Assembly (NCBI GenBank): GCA_017379935.1
Contig: JAFNVC010000016.1
Span: forward strand, 1-64,000
Length of the DNA: 64,000 nucleotides
Reading direction: 5' to 3'
Source: Clostridia bacterium
GTDB taxonomy: Bacteria; Bacillota; Clostridia; Oscillospirales; Acutalibacteraceae
This document shows positions 1 through 9,234 of the stretch, in pieces. The notes beneath the pieces were generated by a model that saw nothing but the letters and a program-made list of their open reading frames with translations, was not told the DNA's origin and made no database searches. The first letter of the stretch is position 1. Each line of letters begins with the position of its first letter. The translations under genes and the position numbers were made by a program.

Positions 1-133
1 AAAGGGAGGTGGATTTTGCGTAGCAAAAGACGGAGGGATACATTAACAAGATTTATTTTCTGATGTGTTTTCCTCTGTGTCTCAAACTATCCCTCCACCA
101 CTTCGTGGTCCCCCTCCCTTTAGGCAAGGGAGG
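1..133. repeat. Partial intergenic palindromic repeat (MITE-like)
   Basis: Bases 1-40 and 88-121 form an imperfect inverted repeat (AAAGGGAGG at the left edge, CCTCCCTTT at 113-121), and each arm carries its own small hairpin (TTTTGCGTAGCAAAA on the left, ACCACTTCGTGGT on the right). A further hairpin, CCTCCCTT-TAGGC-AAGGGAGG, sits at 113-133. No reading frame is supported. This type of GGGAGG/CCTCCC repeat is common between genes in gut Clostridia (general knowledge). The window edge may cut the element. Confidence 0.6.
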
Positions 134-245
134 CTGGGTTTGTGCATCATTTAAGACATCCCTACAAATTAAAATTTGCATAAAACCCAAATGGATGCAA
201 AACGAATCGTATTTAATTTGAAAAACAGGTTTAATTATAGCAAAA

Positions 246-267
246 CCACCCTTGCGGGTGGCTTTTT
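246..267. terminator. Bidirectional terminator hairpin
   Basis: CCACCC-TTGC-GGGTGG followed by CTTTTT on the plus strand; on the minus strand the same stem is followed by TTTTG. It lies just after the stop of the minus-strand gene ending at 273. Confidence 0.6.
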
Positions 268-272
268 AATAA

Positions 273-1061
273 TCATATTACCTTATAAAAATGCACGATG
301 TTCATATCCTCGGGCATCATCAGACCGTGGCTGCCCGCTTCGCCATCGATTTCGTGGCATCCGTGGTCGGGAGCAAAGCCGAGGAGCGTTTTATGCCCCG
401 TCCAGTTTTCACGGATTGCCTTTGCGAAGGTCTCGTAAGCACTGACGTTATGCTTAAGCGCATCAATCGCCTCCCCGCCCTCGGGTCCGACGCGGTGCAT
501 TCTGCCGTCGTAATTACCGTTATAAACGCAGATTAAATCATACTTATCCTCTTTTATAAGCTCAAGCGCCTTCTCGTTCGCCTCGTCGGGTGTTTCAACA
601 ATGAAATAATCCATATCACGCTCGAGGAAAATCTTTGACATACTGTCGTTACCCGTCGAAACGATACACGGCTTTTTGCCCGCACGGATGAGCGCATCGA
701 AAACGCTGTCCGTCTTAACAACGGGCTTCGTATAAGACTGAATTCCGTGCACCTCGGGTGTAGCTCCCGTATACATCGTCGCGAAGCAGACGGGTGTTAC
801 GGACGGCATTACGGTCTGCAGAGGAAGAGTTATATCAGCATTAAGCATCACAGGTGTGAAAAGGTCGGTATATTTTTCAAAAATCCAGAGTGCAACCGCA
901 TCGGGATTATACATAAAAACACGGTCAATCCCCTCGCCTTCGGTAAGCTTTGACAGAACGTCAATCGGCTTATCCGCGCTTGCGGGCGCATCAACTCCGA
1001 GTGCTCCGCAAAGAGATGCGGCGACGCCTGTCAGCTTCAACGGACAGAATAAATCTAACAT
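273..1061 (-). CDS. Alkaline phosphatase superfamily protein (nucleotide pyrophosphatase/phosphodiesterase-like)
   Basis: 262 residues. The order of metal-site motifs matches the alkaline phosphatase/phosphodiesterase fold: an Asp in the N-terminal third (YNPDAV), a nucleophile Thr in PSVTPVCFATMYTG, a later Asp/His pair in NYDGRMHRVGP, then APDHG and a final His in GSHGLMMPED. The protein is predicted to hydrolyse phosphate esters or diesters; the substrate cannot be read from sequence. It is shorter than many relatives (usually 350-450 residues) but keeps all expected ligands. There is no signal peptide, so it is probably cytoplasmic. The start has a GAGGTGAT ribosome site and a strong promoter at 1079-1106. 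It is transcribed alone, divergently from the lipoprotein gene at 1188. Confidence 0.72.
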   Translation of the reverse strand: MLDLFCPLKLTGVAASLCGALGVDAPASADKPIDVLSKLTEGEGIDRVFMYNPDAVALWIFEKYTDLFTPVMLNADITLPLQTVMPSVTPVCFATMYTGATPEVHGIQSYTKPVVKTDSVFDALIRAGKKPCIVSTGNDSMSKIFLERDMDYFIVETPDEANEKALELIKEDKYDLICVYNGNYDGRMHRVGPEGGEAIDALKHNVSAYETFAKAIRENWTGHKTLLGFAPDHGCHEIDGEAGSHGLMMPEDMNIVHFYKVI

Positions 1062-1078
1062 AAAATCACCTCAAAAAA

Positions 1079-1106
1079 ATTATATTACATTTTAACTGTG
1101 TGTCAA
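1079..1106 (-). promoter_or_regulatory. Sigma-A promoter for the phosphodiesterase-like gene
   Basis: On the minus strand, TTGACA (1101-1106), a 16-base spacer and TATAAT (1079-1084). Both hexamers are consensus. Confidence 0.75.
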
Positions 1107-1129
1107 CAAATTATTTACAAATATTTCAC

Positions 1130-1158
1130 TTGATTTTATCGGCTGAATATTGTAATCT
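1130..1158 (+). promoter_or_regulatory. Sigma-A-type promoter for the lipoprotein/SDR operon
   Basis: TTGATT (1130-1135), 17-base spacer, TAATCT (1153-1158), about 30 bases before the ATG at 1188. Confidence 0.5.
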
Positions 1159-1187
1159 ATATGTATAAAACCTTTGGAGGTATAAAA

Positions 1188-2147
1188 ATGAAAAAAGGCT
1201 TATGCATAGTTCTTTCCGCGCTGATGCTCCTCGTATCCTTTGCGGCATGCGGCAAGAATGACATTGACGAAACAAATCAGACAACCAAGCTCAACGCCAA
1301 CGGCGAGGCTTACATAAACGTTACAAACAAGAACGGCGAGGATATGACGGATACCGACGGACAGACCGTAACATCTGTTCTTTCCGACAAGGACAAGAGC
1401 AAGCTCGACAAGACGAACAAGGACGATAAAAACGATAAAACCGACAAGAATGACGGTACAACAACCACTACAACCACAAAGCCGACAGGTACAGCTCCGA
1501 GCGTTCCTTTTGAAGACATTCTCGGCGGTGAGGATTTCAACATCAACGCTTCTCCCGACGATTTGCTCGAGGAAGGCACGACCGTCGCAAAGAAGACCAC
1601 TCTGCGTGAGGATGTTATCGGTAACTCTCTGCAGAAGAGAAAGTTCACACTCTCAACCGTTATGGTCGGCGAAAGCGGTGAAATCCCCGTTACCTTCACA
1701 ATGAACGGCGACGAATTTGCATCAAGCATCACAATGCCCGGTATGCCGATGAAGGTCATCGTTCAGGACGGCAAGACTTACATCTGCTTCGAATATATGG
1801 GCGTTAAGCTCTATATGGAGTCTGAAGAGTCTATGTTCGATGCCGAGTCAATGACTCCAAGCACAGAGGCACAGGAATATGTCGGCACATCCACGGTCAA
1901 GGAAGGTAACAAGACCTACACCTGCGAGGAATACAAGGCTGAGTCAGGTGCAACCTACAAGTACTACTTCCTCGGAAAGAAGTGGGTGCGCTACGAGGCA
2001 ATCAACGGCAGCGAAGCCGCAATCCTTGAAATCAAGGAATTCAAGACAAGCGTTGACAAGAATCTCTTCAGCCTCAAGGGCTACACAAAATTCGACGCAA
2101 ACTCTCTCTCAGGTCTCGGCGGTCTCGGCGGACTCGGTGGCAGATAA
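1188..2147 (+). CDS. Predicted lipoprotein with Lys/Asp/Thr-rich linker
   Basis: 319 residues from the ATG at 1188, chosen because a GGAGG site sits at 1176-1180; an in-frame ATG at 1161 lies upstream of that site and lacks its own. The first 21 residues are a lipoprotein signal (MKKG, hydrophobic core, then SFAAC with the lipidated Cys at 21). Residues about 70-115 are a low-complexity DK/ND/T-rich stretch that should be an extended linker from the membrane. The C-terminal 200 residues form a probable beta-rich extracytoplasmic domain ending in a GLGGLGGLGG tail. I do not recognise a named family. The stop overlaps the next start by one base (TAATG), so it is translationally coupled to the SDR gene. 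Confidence 0.7.
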   Translation: MKKGLCIVLSALMLLVSFAACGKNDIDETNQTTKLNANGEAYINVTNKNGEDMTDTDGQTVTSVLSDKDKSKLDKTNKDDKNDKTDKNDGTTTTTTTKPTGTAPSVPFEDILGGEDFNINASPDDLLEEGTTVAKKTTLREDVIGNSLQKRKFTLSTVMVGESGEIPVTFTMNGDEFASSITMPGMPMKVIVQDGKTYICFEYMGVKLYMESEESMFDAESMTPSTEAQEYVGTSTVKEGNKTYTCEEYKAESGATYKYYFLGKKWVRYEAINGSEAAILEIKEFKTSVDKNLFSLKGYTKFDANSLSGLGGLGGLGGR

Positions 2148-2875
2148 TGAGTACCGTAGTAATTACAGGTTCAGCAAGAGGTATAGGCGCAGCAACCGCT
2201 GCGCTTTTTGCTGATATGGGGTTTAACGTTGTAATCAACTACAACACAAGTGAGGCAGATGCACTCGCACTTCTTGATAAAATCACAGCCTCGGGCGGTA
2301 AGGCAATCGCTGTACAGGCTGATGTTTCGCAAATGAGCGGAGCAAGGCTTCTTTTTGACAAAGCAAAAAAGGCCTTCGGCGCGGTTGATGTGCTTGTGAA
2401 CAATGCCGGCATCGCTCAGCAGAGGCTGTTCACCGATATCACCGAAGAGGATTATGACAGAATGTTTGATGTTAATGTTAAAAGCATTTTCAACTGCTGT
2501 CAGTGCGCTCTACCCGATATGATACACAGCAAATACGGCAGAATCATAAACATTTCCTCGATGTGGGGCGTCGTCGGCGCATCCTGCGAGGTACACTATT
2601 CCGCATCCAAGGCGGCTGTCATCGGCTTGACAAAGGCACTCGCACGCGAGGTTGCTCCCTCGGGCATCACGGTCAATTGCATCGCGCCCGGCGTCATCGA
2701 CACGCCGATGAACAAGGGCTTTGACGAGGAAACAATCAATGCGCTCGCACAGGAAACGCCCGTCGGCAGACTCGGCACTCCCGATGACGTTGCGAGAGCG
2801 GTTGCCTTCCTCGCGGACGAAAAAAGCTCTTTTATCACCGGGCAGACGCTCGGTATTGACGGCGGTTTTATATAA
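2147..2875 (+). CDS. ymfI: Short-chain dehydrogenase/reductase, YmfI-like (candidate EF-P 5-aminopentanone reductase)
   Basis: 242 residues, the normal SDR length. Seen: the NAD(P)-binding TGSARGIG near residue 7, NNAG near 88, the catalytic Ser in ISSMWG, and the YSASK Tyr/Lys pair, followed by a PG.I.T motif. Classical FabG proteins look similar. However, the segment WGVVGASCEV next to the catalytic Tyr resembles what I recall of Bacillus YmfI, the reductase that finishes the modification of elongation factor P. That makes EF-P maturation a reasonable guess and fatty-acid 3-ketoacyl reduction the alternative. The gene starts inside the stop of the lipoprotein gene, so the two share a transcript although no functional link is obvious. 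Confidence 0.75.
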   Translation: MSTVVITGSARGIGAATAALFADMGFNVVINYNTSEADALALLDKITASGGKAIAVQADVSQMSGARLLFDKAKKAFGAVDVLVNNAGIAQQRLFTDITEEDYDRMFDVNVKSIFNCCQCALPDMIHSKYGRIINISSMWGVVGASCEVHYSASKAAVIGLTKALAREVAPSGITVNCIAPGVIDTPMNKGFDEETINALAQETPVGRLGTPDDVARAVAFLADEKSSFITGQTLGIDGGFI

Positions 2876-2911
2876 AAATCATCCTAATATGCAAATTGCT
2901 TAAAAAGTTGC

Positions 2912-2940
2912 TTGATTTCTATAAAAATATGTGTTAAAAT
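2912..2940 (+). promoter_or_regulatory. Sigma-A promoter for the zinc-ribbon membrane protein
   Basis: TTGATT (2912-2917), 17-base spacer, TAAAAT (2935-2940). Confidence 0.6.
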
Positions 2941-2971
2941 ATGTGTATTAACTTACAGGAGGAGTACCATT

Positions 2972-3820
2972 ATGGCAAATTGTCCTAAATGTGGTAAGAA
3001 GCTTGGTTTATTAAGCTTTAAGCCTGAATGTCCGAATTGCGGAGTAAACCTTTTATATTATAAAATTGAAGAAAGACTCGAGGTTGACGCTATCAATGCA
3101 GAGCTTGAGCACGCTAAAACTCAGCAGAGAATCGACCGCGTAAAGAACGCTATCTTCGGTTCACCGTTCGCAATCGTCCGTCTCGTTCTTATCCTTCTCA
3201 TCGTCGGAACCTTCTTCCTTCCGCTTGCAACACTGCACACGGTCGGGCCTCTCTTCGATGACAGCGTTACGTTCAACGCCCTCGAAATTTACAACAAGGT
3301 TTCTGCTATGGACTTTGACGGCTTGTTTGCAATGTTCGGCTCACCGCTTCTCGGTAAGGCTTTCATCTTCCTTGCTGTTTCAATGGTAACAATTATTCTT
3401 GCTGTTCTTATGGCTCTTCTCAGCCTTATCCTCAGCATTCTTTCAAGCTCACCGAAGGGCTTTATCAGAAATATGTTCTTCGCAATCTTCGGTATGGTAT
3501 CAACAGCAGCGTCAATCGTTTGCTACAGCCTCTTCATCAAAAACATCACCCCTGTTTTCCCGGGACTTGTTGAAGGAAGCGTAGGCTTCGGCGCATACTG
3601 TGTAATCGTTGCTTTCGCTCTTGTTGCTGCTATCAACATCATCATCAAGGTTAAGGGCATCAACGTTAAGTACAAGCAGAGCTACATTGATTCCGTTCCT
3701 TACGAGGTATTCGTTGAGAAGTTCGGCATCAAGAAATATGACCTTCAGGCTGTTGAAGCTATCAAGGGTGACCTTGAGGCACTCAACGCTGAGTACAAGA
3801 AGGACGAAAAAACAGCGTAA
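2972..3820 (+). CDS. Zinc-ribbon membrane protein of unknown function
   Basis: 282 residues from the ATG at 2972, which has an AGGAGG site at 2957-2962; the longer frame starting at 2912 would overlap the promoter. The N-terminus holds a zinc ribbon (CPKCG at 4-8 and CPNCG near 20), then a charged helix, then about four transmembrane segments (roughly residues 56-76, 120-148, 160-185 and 200-225), and a charged C-terminal tail. The layout resembles many small Clostridial proteins that sense or organise at the membrane, but I do not recognise the family. It is monocistronic and ends at a strong terminator. Confidence 0.7.
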   Translation: MANCPKCGKKLGLLSFKPECPNCGVNLLYYKIEERLEVDAINAELEHAKTQQRIDRVKNAIFGSPFAIVRLVLILLIVGTFFLPLATLHTVGPLFDDSVTFNALEIYNKVSAMDFDGLFAMFGSPLLGKAFIFLAVSMVTIILAVLMALLSLILSILSSSPKGFIRNMFFAIFGMVSTAASIVCYSLFIKNITPVFPGLVEGSVGFGAYCVIVAFALVAAINIIIKVKGINVKYKQSYIDSVPYEVFVEKFGIKKYDLQAVEAIKGDLEALNAEYKKDEKTA

Positions 3821-3836
3821 AATAATAAAAGTTCAA

Positions 3837-3863
3837 CCGACTTGCAGATGCAAGTCGGTTTTT
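3837..3863 (+). terminator. Intrinsic terminator of the zinc-ribbon membrane gene
   Basis: CCGACTTGC-AGAT-GCAAGTCGG followed by TTTTT. Confidence 0.8.
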
Positions 3864-3877
3864 GTTTGCCAATAAAT

Positions 3878-3916
3878 AAGGCTTACGGCGTTTAACCGTA
3901 AGCCTTGCTTGTTTTT
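3878..3916. terminator. Second, convergent terminator with CTTACGG core
   Basis: AAGGCTTACGG ... CCGTAAGCCTT then GCTTGTTTTT. It lies between two converging genes and can serve either strand. Its CTTACGG/CCGTAAG core recurs in terminators at 36877 and 48974. Confidence 0.65.
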
Positions 3917-3920
3917 ATAA

Positions 3921-5075
3921 TCAGATTTCGGGAATAACAACCTCAACCTCTTTGCCGAGCTCTGCTGACTTGACAATATGGTCGATAATTGCCTGGTTGT
4001 AGAGAATCTGGCTTGTCGGGATGGGTGCCGGATCGCCGTTTGCAATTGCATCGAGGAATGAACGGCACTTCTTGAAGAAGAGACCCTTGCCCTTGTTCTC
4101 AAGAAGAGGAACAACAGTTTCAACCTGCTCGCCTGCTACATCGTGATAGATTGTCATCGGACCTGACATTGAGCCGTTCCAGCAGTCTGTTGACGGGATT
4201 CTGAGAGCGCCCTCCTTACCGAAGATTACCGTATCGCCCGGTGTGTCCGGATGCATTGCCCATGCAATACGGAAGTCGAGGATGATGCCGCCCTCAAGAC
4301 GAACGAATGCTGCTGCGAAATCTTCAACATTGAAGCGTGCTGCATCTGCAGGGTTGTTGTACTTCGGGTTTGAGCCGAAGAAGCCTGATGTGTAGCCTGA
4401 AACTGTCAACGGCTTCGGGTAGTCAATAGCGTTGAGAACAACGTCGAGTGAGTAACAGCCGATATCGCCCATTGCGCCGATACCTGCAGTTGACTTTTCG
4501 ATGAATGTGCTGTTGGGCACACCGCGTCTTCTGCCGCCGCCTGTCTGGATGTAATAGATCTCGCCAAGCTCGCCTGACTGAACGATCTTTCTTACCATCT
4601 TCATATTCTCGTCGCCGCGGGGCTGGAAGCCGACAGAGCAAATCTTGCCGCTTTCCTTTTCAGCCTTCATAATCTCAACTGCTTCTTCAGTTGTAACGCA
4701 CATCGGCTTTTCGAGAAGAACGTTAACACCCTTCTTAAGAGCGTAGATTGTGCATTCTGCATGAGTCATATTGTATGTACAAACGCTGACTGCATCAAGG
4801 TCTGTCTCGTTATCAAGAAGCTCCTTATGGCTCGGATAGAAGCGGACGTTATCAAGTCTGCCGTCCTTATTGTACTTCTTTGCAAACTTTTCAGCCTTAC
4901 CCTCGATGAGGTCAGCCATTGCTACGATATCAACATCGTCCATATCGAGATAGCTCTCAAGGTGAGATTCAGCAATCCAGCCTGTACCGATGATACCGAC
5001 CTTAAAGCGTCTGCCTGTCTCAACCTTTTCTTCTTCAACTGCCTGTGTGAATTGATTCAATACTGCATCTGACAT
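3921..5075 (-). CDS. Gfo/Idh/MocA family oxidoreductase
   Basis: 384 residues, full length for the family. A short N-terminal tail precedes the Rossmann motif GIIGTGWIAESH near residue 29. VLLEKP near residue 120 carries the conserved EKP active-site Lys, and the C-terminal two thirds form the substrate and dimer domain. These enzymes oxidise or reduce hydroxyl groups on sugars and inositols with NAD(P); the substrate is not readable. It is the second gene of an operon, 12 bases after a sugar isomerase/epimerase-type TIM-barrel gene, the usual pairing for catabolism of an unusual sugar or inositol. Confidence 0.85.
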   Translation of the reverse strand: MSDAVLNQFTQAVEEEKVETGRRFKVGIIGTGWIAESHLESYLDMDDVDIVAMADLIEGKAEKFAKKYNKDGRLDNVRFYPSHKELLDNETDLDAVSVCTYNMTHAECTIYALKKGVNVLLEKPMCVTTEEAVEIMKAEKESGKICSVGFQPRGDENMKMVRKIVQSGELGEIYYIQTGGGRRRGVPNSTFIEKSTAGIGAMGDIGCYSLDVVLNAIDYPKPLTVSGYTSGFFGSNPKYNNPADAARFNVEDFAAAFVRLEGGIILDFRIAWAMHPDTPGDTVIFGKEGALRIPSTDCWNGSMSGPMTIYHDVAGEQVETVVPLLENKGKGLFFKKCRSFLDAIANGDPAPIPTSQILYNQAIIDHIVKSAELGKEVEVVIPEI

Positions 5076-5087
5076 ATTAAAAGCTCC

Positions 5088-5918
5088 TTATTTATTGATT
5101 TCTTTGATATAATCTATGCTCATCTGAGCACATTCAACGGGTGTTTTGCCGAGTGACGGCTGGTCCTGCTCAACAACAACCCAGGATGTGCCTGCCTTCT
5201 TGCAAGCCTCGAGGATTGAGGGGAAATTCTGCACGCCGTAGCCGCAGGGACGGAAGCCGAATGCCTCTTCCTCCTCAGCGTCCTGTGCGCCGTCATCGAT
5301 ACCGATAAGCTGGTAAAGCTTTGCAGGCTTGCCCTTGCCGCTCATATAGAAATCCTTGAGATGAACGACAGGCGCTCTGCCTGAATATTTCTCAATATAT
5401 TTTGCAGGCTCTTCACCGCCGACATTTACCCAGCAGGTATCAAGCTCTGTCTGCAGCTCGTCGTGTGACAAGGTGCTGTAAAGAAGGTCAAGACCGTAAA
5501 CGTCACCGACCTTTTTGAACTCGAAATCGTGGTTGTGGTAAAGAATCGCAATACCGTACTTCTTCGCAATTTCTGCAAATTTGCGGATACCCTCAACGGT
5601 ATCATCAAAAAGCTCTGCACCGGGGCGACGCTCCTCAACAGCGTAAGGAATAGCAATATATTTACAGCCGATCTCAGCATAGTCCGCAATCACCTTTTCA
5701 GGGTCTGCGATAAGCTCATCGTAAGCAACGTGAGCAGAAATCGGAGTAAGGCCGACCTCTTCAAGAAGAGCCTTGATATCTGCAGGCTTGTTATCAAAAA
5801 GACCTGCAAATTCAACGCCGTCATAGCCCATTTCTTTTACTTTTCTGATTGTGCCTGCGAAATCCTCACCCATAGCGTCACGCACGGAGTAAAGCTGCAA
5901 TGCAACAGGAAAACTCAT
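5088..5918 (-). CDS. Sugar phosphate isomerase/epimerase (xylose isomerase-like TIM barrel)
   Basis: 276 residues starting MSFPVALQLYSVRDAM, a typical opening for this family. Further signs are the metal-ligand regions YHNHDFEF near residue 130 and TCWVNVGGEEP, then VHLKDF and a late Glu in VVVEQDQPS. The protein is expected to bind a divalent metal and to isomerise or epimerise a keto-sugar or inositol intermediate. It is the first gene of a two-gene operon with the Gfo/Idh/MocA gene. AGGGAGG precedes the ATG and a promoter lies at 5948-5976. Confidence 0.82.
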   Translation of the reverse strand: MSFPVALQLYSVRDAMGEDFAGTIRKVKEMGYDGVEFAGLFDNKPADIKALLEEVGLTPISAHVAYDELIADPEKVIADYAEIGCKYIAIPYAVEERRPGAELFDDTVEGIRKFAEIAKKYGIAILYHNHDFEFKKVGDVYGLDLLYSTLSHDELQTELDTCWVNVGGEEPAKYIEKYSGRAPVVHLKDFYMSGKGKPAKLYQLIGIDDGAQDAEEEEAFGFRPCGYGVQNFPSILEACKKAGTSWVVVEQDQPSLGKTPVECAQMSIDYIKEINK

Positions 5919-5947
5919 AAAAATACCTCCCTATGGTAGTTTCAATT

Positions 5948-5976
5948 ATTCTAACATATAGAATAACAAAAAACAA
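5948..5976 (-). promoter_or_regulatory. Promoter for the isomerase/dehydrogenase operon
   Basis: Minus strand TTGTTT (5971-5976), 17-base spacer, TAGAAT (5948-5953). Confidence 0.5.
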
Positions 5977-6001
5977 TATGCAGTTAAAAATTTTGTATAT
6001 A

Positions 6002-7102
6002 TTATCCGTAAATCAGTTCTGAAATTATTGTATTTGACAGCAAATACCCTTTGCGTGTAAGGCTGAGCGAGGCTTCGGTAACATTAACAAGACCGTGCTT
6101 TTCCAATGTTTTTGCCCTTTCGGAAATTTCCGTCAGAAACGGCTTTGAAAAACGCTTTTCAAACTCATCAAAGACGATTCCGTCAGCAAGCCGCAGACGA
6201 AGCATAATGTATTCCTCCTCGTCACCGCCCTCACCGTCGGGCAAGGGTTCACAGCCGAGACAAAAGGATCCGATATCACGCGAATAATAAAAACGCTTGC
6301 CGTCGATAAACGAATGAGCCGAGGGACCGATACCGAGATACTCCTCACAGTTCCAGTATTTCAGATTATGCTTGCCTTCGAAGCCAGGCTTTGCAAAGTT
6401 CGAAATTTCATAATTGCGGTAGCCGTTTTCCTCAAGAATATCTCCGAGCAGAGTATACATATCTGCCGTCGCGTCCTCATCGGGAAGATTCAGCTTTTCT
6501 GCATTATTATAATAGTATGTGCCTTCCTCTAATTTGAGCATATATGCGCTGATGTGCGGAACATCATTTCTGAGGCAGAAATCAATCGTTTTCTTAAGAC
6601 TTTCCTGCGTCTGGTCGGGTACTCCGAGCATCACGTCGAGGGTGATATTTTCAATTCCTGCATTCCGTGCATTGCGGATGCATTCTTCTACCCTTTTACT
6701 GTCAGCCTGCCTGCCAAGCCTGCGTCTTTCGTTGTCAACGGCAGACTGCATTCCGAGGGAGATTCTGTTCACTCCCGATTTTGCAATCGTCTCAAAGAAT
6801 CCGTCCTCAACAGCCGACGGATTGCACTCGACGGTAATTTCGCCGTCAATACCGAAAAGCTCCCTCGCTCTGCGCGTAATAAGCGCAATATTTCTTCCGC
6901 CGAGAAGCGACGGGGTACCTCCACCGAAGTAAAGAGTATCCGCTGTTCTGCCGAGCTTATCAGCCCAGTATTCAAGGCTTTCGAGCACACAGGCGGTATA
7001 TTCGTCAGGCTGACCGTCATATGCACGCATTGAATAAAAGTCACAGTAGGGACACTTGGATTTACAGAACGGAATATGAATATATAAGCCGATGCTTTTC
7101 AT
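6002..7102 (-). CDS. hemW: Radical SAM heme chaperone HemW
   Basis: 366 residues from the ATG at 7102, chosen because an AGGTGAT site precedes it; the frame stays open for seven more codons upstream. The start reads MKSIGLYIHIPFC, with the radical-SAM cluster in CKSKCPYC. Then come GGGTPSLL, a SAM-binding region, the HNLKYW motif and a C-terminal HemN-type domain. HemW is a heme-binding chaperone thought to deliver heme to respiratory enzymes; older annotations call it coproporphyrinogen oxidase-like. It follows lepA on the same strand after about 56 bases, the common lepA-hemW order of Firmicutes. Confidence 0.93.
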   Translation of the reverse strand: MKSIGLYIHIPFCKSKCPYCDFYSMRAYDGQPDEYTACVLESLEYWADKLGRTADTLYFGGGTPSLLGGRNIALITRRARELFGIDGEITVECNPSAVEDGFFETIAKSGVNRISLGMQSAVDNERRRLGRQADSKRVEECIRNARNAGIENITLDVMLGVPDQTQESLKKTIDFCLRNDVPHISAYMLKLEEGTYYYNNAEKLNLPDEDATADMYTLLGDILEENGYRNYEISNFAKPGFEGKHNLKYWNCEEYLGIGPSAHSFIDGKRFYYSRDIGSFCLGCEPLPDGEGGDEEEYIMLRLRLADGIVFDEFEKRFSKPFLTEISERAKTLEKHGLVNVTEASLSLTRKGYLLSNTIISELIYG

Positions 7103-7158
7103 AATATCATCACCTATTAACAAACGGCAAGTGTTGCCACCCGCCGTCCGTAAAATTA

Positions 7159-8970
7159 TTATTCGTCAAGCTTGAGGACTGCCATAAACGCTTCCTGCGG
7201 AACCTCGACGGTACCGAAGTGGCGCATACGCTTTTTACCCTCTTTCTGCTTTTCAAGAAGCTTCTTTTTTCTTGTGATATCACCGCCGTAGCACTTTGCA
7301 AGAACGTCCTTACGCATTGCCTTGATTGTCTCACGGGCGATAACCTTGCCGCCGATTGCAATCTGAACGGGAATTTCAAACATCTGTCTCGGAATATGCT
7401 CCTTGAGCTTTTCTGCAATCTTTCTTGCGCGGGCATAAGCCTTATCCGAATGGATGATAAACGAAAGTGCATCAACGCCGTCGCCGTTAAGAAGAACATC
7501 AAGCTTTACGAGGTTCGAACGCTCGTAGCCCTTGATTTCGTAATCGAACGAAGCATAACCCTTTGTTCTTGATTTAAGAACATCGAAGAAATCGTAGATA
7601 ATCTCGTTGAGCGGAAGCTCGTACGCGATATCAACGCGGTCAGGTGTAACATAGGTCATATCCTTGAACACACCGCGGCGCTCCTGACAGAGATCCATAA
7701 TCGCACCGACATACTCGTTGGGCGCATAGATATTCGCTTTGGTGATCGGCTCCTCGCAGTAATCGATGTATGCGGGGTCGGGATAATTGGTCGGGTTGTC
7801 GATTTCCAGCATAGTTCCGTCGGTAAGATGTATGCGGTAAATAACGCTCGGAATTGTCGTAACAAGATCGAGGTCGTATTCACGCTCGAGACGCTCCTGA
7901 ATAATTTCAAGGTGAAGAAGTCCGAGGAAGCCGCAACGGAAACCGAAGCCGAGAGCACCCGAGGTTTCGGGCTCAAAGGAAAGTGCGGCATCGTTAAGCT
8001 GAAGCTTCTCGAGCGCCTCACGAAGATTTTCATAATCCGCACCGTCCGCAGGATAAACACCGCAGAAAACCATCGGATTAACCTTTCTGTAGCCGGGAAG
8101 AGGCTCAGTTGCGGGATATTCGGCTGTCGTTACCGTATCACCGACACGAGCATCGCCGACCGTCTTGATGGATGCGGTAATATAACCAACCTCACCCGAG
8201 GTGAGCTCCTTTGCGGATTCCATTGACGTTGCACGCATATAGCCGACGTCAACAACAGTAAACTCCGCACCCGTTGCCATCATACGCATTGTGTCGCCCG
8301 CCTTGATTTTTCCGTCAACAACACGGACGTAAACAATAACGCCCTTATAATTATCGTAGACAGAGTCAAAAACAAGCGCACGAAGCGGCTTTGAATCGTC
8401 AGAATCAAGCGGTGCGGGAATATCGGAAACGATTTTCTCAAGCACCTGCTCAATATTTTCTCCCGTCTTTGCAGAAACACGGGGTGCATTCATACATTCA
8501 AGACCGATAACCTCTTCAACCTCGTTAGCAACTCTTTCGGGGTCTGCCGCGGGAAGGTCGATTTTGTTGATTACGGGTACAATTTCAAGGTCGTGATCAA
8601 GAGCAAGGTAGGTATTGGCAAGTGTCTGCGCCTCGATGCCCTGAGAAGCGTCGACAATAAGCACGGCACCCTCGCAGGCCGCAAGCGAACGCGACACCTC
8701 ATAGTTAAAGTCAACGTGGCCCGGAGTGTCGATGAGATTGAGCTCGTACTCCTCACCGTCCTGAGCCTTGTAGTTAAGCTTAACCGCGTGCGCCTTGATT
8801 GTGATACCTCTTTCTCTTTCGAGATCCATATCGTCAAGAAGCTGCTCCGTCATTTCGCGGACCGCAACGGACTGGGTCTTTTCAAGCAGACGGTCAGCAA
8901 GCGTTGACTTGCCGTGGTCAATATGCGCAATGATGGAGAAGTTTCTTATGTTTTCTTTCTTAGCTGCCAA
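7159..8970 (-). CDS. lepA: Elongation factor 4 (LepA), back-translocating GTPase
   Basis: 603 residues, full length. G1 is AHIDHGKST near residue 16, G3 is DTPGHVDF, G4 is NKIDLP. EF-G-like domains follow, then the LepA C-terminal domain, ending near [12 protein letters not shown]. It acts on stalled or mistranslocated ribosomes. The start codon is TTG, placed 5-8 bases after a GAGGTGAT ribosome site; there is no in-frame ATG that fits better. It is the promoter-proximal gene of the lepA-hemW operon. Confidence 0.96.
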   Translation of the reverse strand: MAAKKENIRNFSIIAHIDHGKSTLADRLLEKTQSVAVREMTEQLLDDMDLERERGITIKAHAVKLNYKAQDGEEYELNLIDTPGHVDFNYEVSRSLAACEGAVLIVDASQGIEAQTLANTYLALDHDLEIVPVINKIDLPAADPERVANEVEEVIGLECMNAPRVSAKTGENIEQVLEKIVSDIPAPLDSDDSKPLRALVFDSVYDNYKGVIVYVRVVDGKIKAGDTMRMMATGAEFTVVDVGYMRATSMESAKELTSGEVGYITASIKTVGDARVGDTVTTAEYPATEPLPGYRKVNPMVFCGVYPADGADYENLREALEKLQLNDAALSFEPETSGALGFGFRCGFLGLLHLEIIQERLEREYDLDLVTTIPSVIYRIHLTDGTMLEIDNPTNYPDPAYIDYCEEPITKANIYAPNEYVGAIMDLCQERRGVFKDMTYVTPDRVDIAYELPLNEIIYDFFDVLKSRTKGYASFDYEIKGYERSNLVKLDVLLNGDGVDALSFIIHSDKAYARARKIAEKLKEHIPRQMFEIPVQIAIGGKVIARETIKAMRKDVLAKCYGGDITRKKKLLEKQKEGKKRMRHFGTVEVPQEAFMAVLKLDE

Positions 8971-9002
8971 GTTATCACCTCAGTAGTATATATAACTAAG
9001 GT

Positions 9003-9031
9003 ATTATATCATATTGAAAACAAATCTTCAA
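9003..9031 (-). promoter_or_regulatory. Promoter for lepA-hemW
   Basis: Minus strand TTGAAG (9026-9031), 17-base spacer, TATAAT (9003-9008). Confidence 0.6.
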
Positions 9032-9234
9032 TCCAAATATCATAATTTATGGGTAAATTGAGTATGATATTACAAAAGTTACAATTACAGCCCGTTTTGT
9101 AACCTTTTGTAACTTTTTATGTTTTGCACAAAGGAAACAGCGTTTTTATTCTGAAATCGAAATATTTTCGGGGTAAAACCGCTTTTCTGCACCGAAAATG
9201 AAGCATTTTGAACAAAAATAAATGATTTTTCAAT
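9032..9234. other. Intergenic region upstream of the 3D-domain gene
   Basis: AT-rich, no supported frame. It holds AAGTTACAA at about 9076 and two TTGTAAC copies at about 9097 and 9108, which could form a weak hairpin followed by TTTTT. No known riboswitch pattern was recognised. Confidence 0.4.

Noticed and set aside
1161..1187. Upstream ATG start for the lipoprotein
   Set aside because: It would add nine residues before the signal peptide and lies upstream of the GGAGG site.
6101..7044. Plus-strand frames of up to 159 codons opposite hemW
   Set aside because: Antisense shadows without ribosome sites; hemW motifs on the other strand are unambiguous.
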